Source: Pseudomonadota bacterium
GTDB taxonomy: Bacteria > Pseudomonadota > Gammaproteobacteria > Steroidobacterales > Steroidobacteraceae
NCBI GenBank assembly: GCA_021850555.1
Contig: JAJZLX010000138.1
Coordinates: 11,433 to 34,791 of the forward strand
Direction: 5' to 3'
DNA length: 23,359 nt
The translations under genes and the position numbers were made by a program. Shown one piece after another: positions 7,754 through 15,264 of the stretch (within the stretch, counting starts at the first letter, position 1; each line of letters begins with the position of its first letter). The notes beneath the pieces were generated by a model, which made no database searches, was not told where the DNA came from, and saw only the letters and a program-made list of their open reading frames with translations.

Positions 7754-7782
7754 TTGCAATCGTTTGTATTTAATGATCTAAT
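7754..7782 (+). promoter_or_regulatory. Predicted sigma-70 promoter of the TonB-dependent receptor operon
   Basis: TTGCAA (7754-7759; 4/6 to TTGACA) and TCTAAT (7777-7782; 5/6 to TATAAT) are separated by exactly 17 bases. The GTG start lies 56 bases after the -10. The AT-rich stretch stands out in an otherwise GC-rich locus. Confidence 0.6.
7755..7773 (+). promoter_or_regulatory. LacI-type operator O2 overlapping the TonB-dependent receptor promoter
   Basis: TGCAATCGTTTGTATTTAA matches the operator at 5135-5153 (read on the minus strand) in 17 of 19 positions, including the full TGCAATCG half and the TTGTATT half. It covers most of the predicted -35 and spacer, so a bound regulator should prevent polymerase binding. 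It places the receptor operon under the same regulator as the carrier and phosphorylase. Confidence 0.7.
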
Positions 7783-7824
7783 GACAAGGTGCCGCTTCCG
7801 CATCTCGCGACGCACAAGATCGTA

Positions 7825-7833
7825 AGAGGGGGA
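7825..7833 (+). promoter_or_regulatory. Ribosome-binding site deciding the GTG start of the receptor gene
   Basis: AGAGGGGGA lies 5 bases before the GTG at 7839 and is the only strong Shine-Dalgarno-like sequence near the 5' end of the frame, which supports the GTG over the ATG further in at codon 27. Confidence 0.6.
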
Positions 7834-7838
7834 ACACC

Positions 7839-10463
7839 GTGAAGAGCTGCAAGCCACAGATTCATTCCAGGCCCATTCAGGCGCCGTCCGCGTACCCGGT
7901 CCGCAAGGCGCGCCTGATGAACGTCGCCGCCGCCGTCTCAGTCGCTCTCGGCACCGCGGGCCTTGCATGCGCCGCAAACGCGCCGCTTCCCGCGACGGCC
8001 TCGCAGGGCCATGCCTCGAACAGCGCGGCGGACACAGGCAACGGGACGATCGTGCCCGGCAACATGCTGCAACAGATCGTGGTCACGGCCTCGGTGCAGG
8101 CCAGCAACAACCTGCATACCTCGGAGCAGGTGACGACCATCCCGAGCAAGCTGATCGTGGATATGTCGCCGCGCTCGACGGCCGAATTGCTGCGCCTGAT
8201 TCCCGGCATCTCCGTGCAGGACCAGGCCGGCAGCGGCGGCAACGCGAACATCACCGTGCGCGGCCTGCCGGTGACGACCGGCGGCTCGCCGTTCGTGCAG
8301 ATTCAGGAGGACGGCCTGCCGCAGGTTCTCTTCGGCGACATGAATTTCGGCAACAACGACTACTGGACGCGCTTCGATGTCTCGAATACCGTGCAGGCGA
8401 CGGTCGGGGGCAGCGCGGCGACGCTCGCCGCCGGCGCCCCGGGAGCGGTCATCAATTTCATCAGCGCCACGGGCCGGCACAAGAGCGGTGAGGTCACCCT
8501 GTCGCAGGGCGTCGGCTTCGGTGAGACCCGGCTGACCTTCGCCACGGGCGGGCCGATCGACAGGACCTGGCGCTTTCACGTGGACGGCTTCTACGTCCAC
8601 GGGCGCGGGCCGCGCAATCAAGGGTTTCTCGGGGAGAACGGCTACCAGATCAAGGGCAACATCACCCATGATCTGGACCATCACAGGGGCTTCATCCGGC
8701 TGTATGCGAAGATCCTGAACGATCAGGAAGAGTACAACGCGGGCGGCCCGGTGCTCGCCGTCGGCAGTGGCAATGCGCTGAGGAGCATCTCGCCCTATCC
8801 GGGCTTCGACGTGCGCACCGGCACCACGGTCGGCATATACAACCAGACGATCACCTACCTGCACAACACATCCGGTCAATTCGGCATGGCGCCGAACGCC
8901 GGTGTCCATCCTTACGTCGATTCGATCGGGGCGGAGCTGTATTACGTTCCGGCCGGCAACCTGTCCGTGGACGACAAGTTCCGTGTCAGCGCGATCCATG
9001 GGACCTTCGCGGCGCAGTTCTTCGGCCTCGGCACGGCCGCTTCACTCATCGGGACCACGGTCAACGGCCAGACCGTCGGCAAGATCGTCTACGCCGACGG
9101 GCCGCGGGCCGGTCAGGTGTATGAGGGGCTGTTGAACGACAATACGCAGATATACACCGACATGTCGAACATGGGCAATGTGGTGAACGACCTGTCGCTG
9201 CTCGATCACTGGCGGACCGGGGCCGGCAAGTTCGTGGTCGGCGGGGGCCTGTTTTACATGTCGCAGACGATCGATCAGAGCTGGCACCCGAACGCGCAGC
9301 TGCAGGCGCTGAGCGGCACCAATCCGGCAAACCTCGATTTGATCAGCACCACCGGCCAGCTGCTGAGCAATAACGGCGTCACCGGTTACAACACCGCGTG
9401 GGGCGAGAGCGTGGATCGCAAGTACGCGATGAATGTGAGCGACACGGCGCCTTACCTCGATCTCACCTGGGATTACCATGGCCTGCAACTGCAAGGCAGT
9501 GTCCGCCAGGACCAGTATCGTGTGACCGGCTGGGCCGAGAGCGCGAGCGCCGCCACGACCAGGACCGCATACCTCGAGGGGGGGCAGCTCCTCGCAACCG
9601 GCGGGCTCGATACCCCTTACGTGTCCTATTCGACGATCGATCCGGCCACCTACGAGCCGCTCGACTACGGGATCAGCTACCGCTCGTGGTCGGCCGGCGC
9701 GCTGTACATGCTCAATTCCGACACCAGCATATACGCGCGCGCCAGCCGCGGTGGCAAAGCGAACACCGACCGCAATATTCTCTCCGGCTACACCAGCGCG
9801 AGCGGGGCGCTGAACTCCTCAGGCGCGGGCAAGGCGATCGACGTCGTGCTGCAGCAGGAGGCCGGCGTCAAGCACAGCGGAGAGCTGCTGGGCGGCGCGT
9901 ACGGCGTGACGGCCTCGTACTTCCATACGAGCTTCGGTGAATCGAGCTTCGACCTGACGCAGCCGGTCGCTACGCGCTACTTCAACGAGCGGTACTCGGC
10001 GAGCGGCGTCGAGCTCGAGGCCACCTGGGCCACGGGAGGATTTTCGCTGTACGCGCAGGCGACCTATCAGGATCCGAAGGTGGACCAAAACGAGGTGGGC
10101 CCGAGCCCGACTCAGCTCTCCAGCCTGGGCTCGGGGTTCCTCCCGGCCGGCATGTCGAAGATGATGTGGGTGATCGCGCCGAGCTACCGGTGGCGGGCGC
10201 TGTCCGGAGGCATCATCTGGCAGGGCCAAAGCAGGCAGAACATCGGCGGACCGGTGCCGTTTTATTCGCCGGGGCAGAATTTCATCGACTTGTTCGCAGC
10301 GTATCAATTGAACCACTACATGTCCGTCGGTGTGCACGTGAACAATCTGCTGAACACCCTGGGGCTGGGCGGCGGCGGCGCCCTCACGACCGGTCCGGGC
10401 TCAGTGGGTGCGAGCGGCGAGCTCGGACGAATCGTGGTGGCGGATCTGAAGGTCACGTTCTGA
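7839..10463 (+). CDS. TonB-dependent outer-membrane receptor, probable fructoside/sucrose uptake
   Basis: The 874-residue protein begins with a Sec signal peptide of extended type; basic residues RKAR precede the hydrophobic stretch, with likely cleavage near AANA at 44-48. A TonB-box-like QIVVTAS follows at 79-85. A plug domain at about 90-210 contains STAELLRLIPGISV, ITVRGLPV and QEDGLPQ. The rest is a long beta-barrel rich in alternating aromatic residues that ends in VADLKVTF, a C-terminal Phe typical of outer-membrane proteins. There is no STN signalling domain, so it should transport without controlling an ECF sigma factor. It has its own promoter with overlapping operators and leads an apparent operon with the halogenase-like gene, sugar porter and GH32. 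Sucrose or fructo-oligosaccharide as ligand is inferred from these neighbours; the plug sequence alone does not tell. Confidence 0.92.
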   Translation: MKSCKPQIHSRPIQAPSAYPVRKARLMNVAAAVSVALGTAGLACAANAPLPATASQGHASNSAADTGNGTIVPGNMLQQIVVTASVQASNNLHTSEQVTTIPSKLIVDMSPRSTAELLRLIPGISVQDQAGSGGNANITVRGLPVTTGGSPFVQIQEDGLPQVLFGDMNFGNNDYWTRFDVSNTVQATVGGSAATLAAGAPGAVINFISATGRHKSGEVTLSQGVGFGETRLTFATGGPIDRTWRFHVDGFYVHGRGPRNQGFLGENGYQIKGNITHDLDHHRGFIRLYAKILNDQEEYNAGGPVLAVGSGNALRSISPYPGFDVRTGTTVGIYNQTITYLHNTSGQFGMAPNAGVHPYVDSIGAELYYVPAGNLSVDDKFRVSAIHGTFAAQFFGLGTAASLIGTTVNGQTVGKIVYADGPRAGQVYEGLLNDNTQIYTDMSNMGNVVNDLSLLDHWRTGAGKFVVGGGLFYMSQTIDQSWHPNAQLQALSGTNPANLDLISTTGQLLSNNGVTGYNTAWGESVDRKYAMNVSDTAPYLDLTWDYHGLQLQGSVRQDQYRVTGWAESASAATTRTAYLEGGQLLATGGLDTPYVSYSTIDPATYEPLDYGISYRSWSAGALYMLNSDTSIYARASRGGKANTDRNILSGYTSASGALNSSGAGKAIDVVLQQEAGVKHSGELLGGAYGVTASYFHTSFGESSFDLTQPVATRYFNERYSASGVELEATWATGGFSLYAQATYQDPKVDQNEVGPSPTQLSSLGSGFLPAGMSKMMWVIAPSYRWRALSGGIIWQGQSRQNIGGPVPFYSPGQNFIDLFAAYQLNHYMSVGVHVNNLLNTLGLGGGGALTTGPGSVGASGELGRIVVADLKVTF

Positions 10464-10499
10464 GCCGCTGATGCGCGCCGGCGCTGGGCGTTGCGGCTC
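10462..10499 (+). repeat. Inverted repeat directly after the receptor stop codon
   Basis: GAGCCGC (10462-10468) is complementary to GCGGCTC (10493-10499), enclosing the perfect palindrome GCGCCGGCGC (10475-10484). It begins within the TGA of the receptor gene and has no T-tract. It could lower read-through into the halogenase gene or protect the receptor mRNA 3' end, as intercistronic hairpins often do. Confidence 0.4.
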
Positions 10500-10588
10500 G
10501 CGCGGGCGCGCACGAGGCGGTCCGGGGGAAAGGGGGCGGGACGGTGCGCTCCTGCGCGGGCGGACGCGCCCCGGTTCAGCTTGCATGC

Positions 10589-10592
10589 GGAG
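10589..10592 (+). promoter_or_regulatory. GGAG ribosome-binding site deciding the halogenase start
   Basis: GGAG lies 6 bases before the ATG at 10599. The open frame extends 36 codons further upstream, but that extension is Arg/Ala/Gly-rich and lies in the hairpin-containing gap, so 10599 is preferred. Confidence 0.6.
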
Positions 10593-10598
10593 CGCGCC

Positions 10599-12101
10599 AT
10601 GGCGGACATGAGTCGCAGAATTCAAAGCGTCGTCATCGTCGGCGGCGGGTCGGCGGGCTGGATGACGGCTGCGGCGCTTGCCCGCGCCTTCGACGAAGGT
10701 TGCGCCATCACGCTGATCGAGTCCGATGAGATCGGCATCGTGGGAGTAGGTGAGGCGACGATTCCGCCGATCAGGCTCTTCAACGACATGCTGGGCGTCG
10801 ACGAAAACGATTTCCTCAGGCGCACCAAGGGCACGTTCAAGCTGGGCATTCAGTTCGTCAACTGGGCGAGGATCGGCCACCGCTATTTCCATCCGTTCGG
10901 AAGCTATGGGCGGCCGTTCGATCTCGTGCAGACTCACCATCACTGGCAGCGGGCCCACGCCGAGGGCAAGGCGGGCAGTCTCGATGAGTATTGCATGGCC
11001 TGGGCGGCGGCCAAGGCGGGCCGCTTCGATCACCCGTCGGCCGATCCGCGCAACGTGCTCTCGACGTATCTATATGCCTATCACTTCGATGCCGGTCTGT
11101 ATGCCCGGTTCCTGCGCCAATACGCCGAGGCTCGTGGCGTCAAGCGCCTCGAGGGCAAGGTCGTGGCGGTCGAGCGGAACGCGGAAAGCGGCTTTGTCGA
11201 GAGCGTACGCCTGCAGAGCGGCTCGGTCGTCGCCGGCGAGCTGTTCATCGACTGCTCGGGCATGAGCGCGCTGCTCATCGAGGGCGCACTCAGGTGCGGA
11301 TACGAGGACTGGTCGCACTGGCTGCCGTGCAATCGGGCGTGGGCGGTGCCGTGCGAGAGCACCGAACTGACGCCCTACACGCGTTCGACTGCTCACCCCG
11401 CGGGCTGGCAGTGGCGCATTCCGCTTCAGCACCGCACGGGGAACGGGCACGTGTACTCGTGCAACTTCATGAGCGACGACGAAGCTGTCGGCATTCTGGT
11501 GCGTCATCTCGAGGGCAAGCCGCTCGGGGAGCCGCGGATGATCCGGTTCACGCCGGGCCGGCGCAGGCTCCACTGGGTCAAGAATGTGATCGCCATCGGC
11601 TTGTCGAGCGGGTTCCTGGAGCCTCTGGAGTCGACTGCGATACACCTGATCCAGGCGGGTATCTCCAAACTCCTCGCCTACTTCCCGGACAAGGACTTCG
11701 ATCCGCTTGTCATCCGCGAGTACAATCGGGTCGCCGCCGCCGAAGTCGAGCGGATTCGCGACTTCATCATCCTGCATTACCACCTCAATACCCGCACCGA
11801 CGGCGAGCTGTGGCGCTATTGCGCCAACATGCCGATACCCGAGACGCTGCAATGCAAGATCGAGCATTTCCGCCGCTATGGGCGCATTCTGCCGGGCGAG
11901 ATGGACATCTTCGGGCCGAACAGCTGGCTCGCGGTGCATATCGGGCAGATGAACTGGCCGCAGCGCGGCGATCCGCTGCTCGATTACCGCACTGTGAACG
12001 GTGTGCAGTACCTCGAGCAACTGCGGCTGACGATGGAAGCTGCGGCCGGTAGGATGCCCTCGCATCAAGACTACATCGCGCGCCACTGTCGCAGCGCCTG
12101 A
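10599..12101 (+). CDS. Tryptophan-halogenase-family flavin-dependent oxidoreductase
   Basis: With the start at 10599 the protein has 500 residues. The FAD-binding GGGSAGW lies at 15-21 and GVGEATIPPI near 49-58. The Lys equivalent to the catalytic lysine of PrnA/RebH is K81 in GTFKLGIQFVNW. The halogenase signature WxWxIP is WQWRIP at 270-275. The PLEST segment carries the catalytic-type Glu at E344. By these residues it should be a working FADH2-dependent halogenase, not a degenerate relative. Genes of this family are commonly found beside TonB-dependent receptors in Xanthomonadales, Caulobacterales and Alteromonadales, and their natural substrates are mostly unknown. No flavin reductase or indole/pyrrole biosynthetic gene lies nearby. 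It is followed after 185 bases by a sugar porter. Free tryptophan as substrate is doubtful in this setting. Confidence 0.9.
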   Translation: MADMSRRIQSVVIVGGGSAGWMTAAALARAFDEGCAITLIESDEIGIVGVGEATIPPIRLFNDMLGVDENDFLRRTKGTFKLGIQFVNWARIGHRYFHPFGSYGRPFDLVQTHHHWQRAHAEGKAGSLDEYCMAWAAAKAGRFDHPSADPRNVLSTYLYAYHFDAGLYARFLRQYAEARGVKRLEGKVVAVERNAESGFVESVRLQSGSVVAGELFIDCSGMSALLIEGALRCGYEDWSHWLPCNRAWAVPCESTELTPYTRSTAHPAGWQWRIPLQHRTGNGHVYSCNFMSDDEAVGILVRHLEGKPLGEPRMIRFTPGRRRLHWVKNVIAIGLSSGFLEPLESTAIHLIQAGISKLLAYFPDKDFDPLVIREYNRVAAAEVERIRDFIILHYHLNTRTDGELWRYCANMPIPETLQCKIEHFRRYGRILPGEMDIFGPNSWLAVHIGQMNWPQRGDPLLDYRTVNGVQYLEQLRLTMEAAAGRMPSHQDYIARHCRSA

Positions 12102-12286
12102 GCGGAGCGCATGTCGAAGCCACCGGGACACGTTCGAGGCGGCGCCGGCTTTCCTCGTGATGCCGTGCGAGACGACTGTGCGGCCGCGGGCGTCCGATTG
12201 AACGGCTGCTGCCCCCGCCGTCGCTGCGGAGAGTGTCCGCGTCCCGCGGATCGGGAGTTGCCGTCCCGGAGCGGTCGGGGGTATCG

Positions 12287-13606
12287 ATGAACGCCGTTCT
12301 CGCGACGGGCATCTTCGTCGGAGGGCTGACCGGCCTGCTGTTCGGCTTCGATACGGCGGTCATCGCCGGGACGACCCACGGTCTGTCCATGACCTTCCAG
12401 CTCGGCCCGGCCGCTCTCGGCTGGACCGTCTCGAGCGCGCTGTGGGGCACCTTGGCCGGCGCGCTGCTGGCCGGCTACCCGGGCGACCGATACGGTGCGC
12501 GCAATTGCCTGCGGGCTATCGCCGCGATGTACCTGCTTTCCGCGCTCGGCAGCTTCGCCTCGCCCACGCTTGCGATGTTCATCGCTTCACGGGTGCTCGG
12601 CGGGCTGGCAATCGGGGCCTCGACAGTGCTCGCGCCGACGTATCTGGCGGAAATCGCGCCCGCGCGCCGGCGCGGCGCGATGGTGGGGGTATTTCAGCTC
12701 AACATCGTGTTCGGGATTCTCGTCGCCTACCTCAGCAACTACATCATCGGCGGCCTGTCCCCGGGAGCGGACGACTGGCGGTGGAAGTTCCTCGTCGCGG
12801 GCGTCCCGTCGGCCATTCTAGGGGCGTTGCTGTTCACGATTCCAAACAGTCCGAGGTGGCTCGCGGCCGGCGGGCGGACCGAGGAGGCCGCCGAAACTCT
12901 CTCCAGGATCGGCGTCGAGAATGTCGCCGAGGAGCTGGATAGCTATGTGCGCGCATGTCGGCCGGCGCACGGTGCTCTCACGCGTCTCTCCTGGCGGCGC
13001 CACGCCAAGCCCATGCTGCTCGCCATGGCAATCGCGGCATTCAACCAGCTCTCGGGCATCAACGCCATTCTCTACTATCTCGATGACATCTTCACGGCCG
13101 CGGGCTTCGGCAGGGTGTCGGCTGCGGGGCAGGCGGTGGTGATCGGCGCGACGAACCTGGTATTCACGCTGATCGCGCTGGCCGTGATCGACCGGTTTGG
13201 GCGCAAATCGCTCCTCAAGGTGGGCTCCATCGGGCTCATCGTCTCGCTCGCGGTGAGCGCCTACATCGAGCTGTCGGGGACCCATCGGGGTTGGCTGCTG
13301 TGGATGCTGGTGCTGTTCATCGCGTCTTTTGCGTTTTCCCAAGGTACGGTCATCTGGGTCTACATCTCGGAGATTTTCCCGACGGAGGTGCGCTCGCGCG
13401 GGCAGGGGCTCGGGGCCTCGACGCACTGGTTCATGGACGCGCTGATCGCGACGCTCTTTCCGGTCGCCGCCGCATGGTCCAAGGGGCTTCCGTTCGTGTT
13501 TTTCGCCATCGCGATGGTCGTGCAGCTCATTGTGGTCACCGTGTTTTTCCCGGAGACCAAGCGGTTGAGGCTGGAGGAGATGGAGAATGCGCTCGAGCAT
13601 GCCTGA
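12287..13606 (+). CDS. MFS sugar porter (GLUT/XylE-type hexose:H+ symporter)
   Basis: The 439-residue inner-membrane protein has about 12 membrane segments and the sugar-porter signatures in order: GFDTAVIAG in TM1, GDRYGARNCLR after TM2, YLAEIAPARRRGAMVG after TM4, PNSPRWLAAGGR in the central loop, FNQLSGINAILYY in TM7, DRFGRKSLLKVG after TM8, YISEIFPTEVRSRGQ after TM10 and PETKRLRLEEME at the end. Family members move glucose, fructose, xylose or galactose with protons. GGGGG at 12277-12281 supports the ATG at 12287; a GTG at 12233 is in frame but badly spaced from purines. The stop overlaps the GH32 gene by 20 bases, so the pair is translationally coupled, and uptake of the hexoses GH32 releases is the natural role. 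It is of a different MFS branch from the carrier at 3866. Confidence 0.9.
   Translation: MNAVLATGIFVGGLTGLLFGFDTAVIAGTTHGLSMTFQLGPAALGWTVSSALWGTLAGALLAGYPGDRYGARNCLRAIAAMYLLSALGSFASPTLAMFIASRVLGGLAIGASTVLAPTYLAEIAPARRRGAMVGVFQLNIVFGILVAYLSNYIIGGLSPGADDWRWKFLVAGVPSAILGALLFTIPNSPRWLAAGGRTEEAAETLSRIGVENVAEELDSYVRACRPAHGALTRLSWRRHAKPMLLAMAIAAFNQLSGINAILYYLDDIFTAAGFGRVSAAGQAVVIGATNLVFTLIALAVIDRFGRKSLLKVGSIGLIVSLAVSAYIELSGTHRGWLLWMLVLFIASFAFSQGTVIWVYISEIFPTEVRSRGQGLGASTHWFMDALIATLFPVAAAWSKGLPFVFFAIAMVVQLIVVTVFFPETKRLRLEEMENALEHA
13573..13578 (+). promoter_or_regulatory. Ribosome-binding site of the GH32 gene inside the sugar-porter gene
   Basis: GGAGGA, the strongest Shine-Dalgarno match in the locus, lies 8 bases before the ATG at 13587, within the last codons of the sugar-porter gene. 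It supports that start over in-frame ATGs at 13599 and 13611. Confidence 0.6.
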
Positions 13607-15212
13607 TTCGATGGCGCCGGCGGCGCCGCTGCGCGAGGCGGCGCCCCGGGGCACAGGGGCGGGCTTTGCGCGCCGGACGGCCTTCGCCCTGGCGATCACG
13701 GTGTTCGCCTGCGGCGCACCGGCGGCCGAGGGGCGGACGGCTGCGCGCCATGTTGCATCCCGGCCCGGGTACAATCAGGTGTACCGTCCCCAGGTGCATT
13801 TCTCCCCGGCCCGGCATTGGATGAACGATCCCAACGGACTGATCTATTTCGACGGCCGGTACAACCTGTTTTTTCAATACAACCCCTACGGATCGCGCTG
13901 GGGGCACATGAGCTGGGGGCATGCCGTCAGCCGCGATCTGCTGCACTGGCGGCAATTGCCGGTGGCGATCCCGCAGGGCCGCCGCTTCATGATCTTCTCC
14001 GGCAGCGCGGTCGTCGACTGGCACGATACGAGCGGTTTCGGTGTGGGCGGACGGCCGCCGCTGGTGGCCATTTACACCGCCAGCCCCCGCAACGGACCCG
14101 GTCCGCAGACTCAAAATCTCGCCTACAGTACCGATGGGGGCATCACTTGGCGCAAGTATGCGGGCAATCCCGTGCTTGACGTCGGACTGAACAACTTCCG
14201 CGATCCCATGGTGTTCTGGTATGCCCCCCGGCACAGGTGGGTGATGGTGGTTTCGCACGCCACGGCCCGCCGTATCTCCTTCTATTCGTCCCCGAATCTC
14301 AAGACCTGGACGCGCACGGGGGAATTCGGACCTGCGGGCGACACGAGCGGAGTCTGGGAGTGCCCGGACCTGTTCGAGCTACCGGTCGAGAACCGCCCGG
14401 GTCGGACGCGCTGGGTGCTCAAGGTGGACGCGCAGCAGCACGATCCGGACGCCGGAGGGGGAGGGCAGGTTTTCATCGGCCGGTTCAACGGCAGAACTTT
14501 CATCGCCTCGAGCACACGATCGCAGCCGTTGGATCTCGGGGAGGACTATTACGCGAGCGCATCGTGGTCCAATCTTCCGGCGGGTCCGGCAAGGCAGGTC
14601 ATGCTGGGTTGGATGGACAACTGGCTCTACGCGCAGAATGCTCCGACCTCGCCGTGGCGCGGCGCAATGGCGTTTCCGAGGGCGGTGACACTGCGGCTGC
14701 AGGATGGGACGTACCATCTGATGCAACGGCCCATCGCCGGGCTCGCGAAGCTTCGCTATGCACATCGGGGCCTGCCTCCCTTTGCAGCCCTGGAGGGCCG
14801 GACGCTGCTGTCGGTCCCCGCACTGGGTGGTGCGCACGAGATCCGTACGCTCATCCGAGTGGGACGGCGGGGAGCATTCTCCTTCTCCATCGGCTCGCGC
14901 GACGGAAAGGTCGTCAAGATCGGCTACGACGCCGAGAGCGGCAGATTCTCGGTGGCCAGGTTGGGACGGTATCGCTTTTCGGGGGATTTCGATTCCCATG
15001 ACGCCGCGCCCCTTGCAAGTCTGCATGGGGATATCGAGCTGAACATGATCATCGACAGGTCCTCCGTCGAGGCCTTCGTGAACGGCGGCGAGTTGACCGT
15101 CACCGAGATGATGTTCCCGACCGACGGCGCCTATGCGGTTGCGGTGCACACCGGCGGCGGCGCTCGGGTCGAGAGAATGGATATCTGGGATTTACGCTCG
15201 ATCTGGCGGTGA
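13587..15212 (+). CDS. Exported GH32 beta-fructosidase (levanase/invertase type)
   Basis: The 541-residue protein has an N-terminal export signal with hydrophobic core TAFALAITVFA at 31-41. The catalytic triad of family GH32 is present: nucleophile D81 in WMNDPNG, stabiliser D206 in FRDP and acid/base E258 in ECPDLF. HMSWGHAVSRDLLHW and the five-bladed propeller pattern fit, and a C-terminal beta-sandwich module occupies about 370-541, ending in SSVEAFVNGG and related segments. The enzyme should release fructose from sucrose, levan or inulin in the periplasm or outside the cell. Cleavage could be by signal peptidase I near GAPA-AEG, but V-F-A-C (39-42) also resembles a lipobox, so a lipoprotein is possible. 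It is the last gene of the receptor operon, overlaps the sugar porter by 20 bases and is followed at once by a hairpin. Endo- or exo-action cannot be decided. Confidence 0.93.
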   Translation: MRSSMPDSMAPAAPLREAAPRGTGAGFARRTAFALAITVFACGAPAAEGRTAARHVASRPGYNQVYRPQVHFSPARHWMNDPNGLIYFDGRYNLFFQYNPYGSRWGHMSWGHAVSRDLLHWRQLPVAIPQGRRFMIFSGSAVVDWHDTSGFGVGGRPPLVAIYTASPRNGPGPQTQNLAYSTDGGITWRKYAGNPVLDVGLNNFRDPMVFWYAPRHRWVMVVSHATARRISFYSSPNLKTWTRTGEFGPAGDTSGVWECPDLFELPVENRPGRTRWVLKVDAQQHDPDAGGGGQVFIGRFNGRTFIASSTRSQPLDLGEDYYASASWSNLPAGPARQVMLGWMDNWLYAQNAPTSPWRGAMAFPRAVTLRLQDGTYHLMQRPIAGLAKLRYAHRGLPPFAALEGRTLLSVPALGGAHEIRTLIRVGRRGAFSFSIGSRDGKVVKIGYDAESGRFSVARLGRYRFSGDFDSHDAAPLASLHGDIELNMIIDRSSVEAFVNGGELTVTEMMFPTDGAYAVAVHTGGGARVERMDIWDLRSIWR

Positions 15213-15233
15213 CCTGCGGCCTGAACCCGCAGG
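15213..15233. terminator. Perfect 7-bp hairpin immediately after the GH32 stop
   Basis: CCTGCGG (15213-15219) pairs with CCGCAGG (15227-15233) across a 7-base loop, starting at the first base after the TGA. It lies between converging genes and probably ends the receptor-GH32 transcript, though no T-tract follows. Confidence 0.5.
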
Positions 15234-15264
15234 GAGCACGCCGGCGACCCCGATTGGCAAGCTC

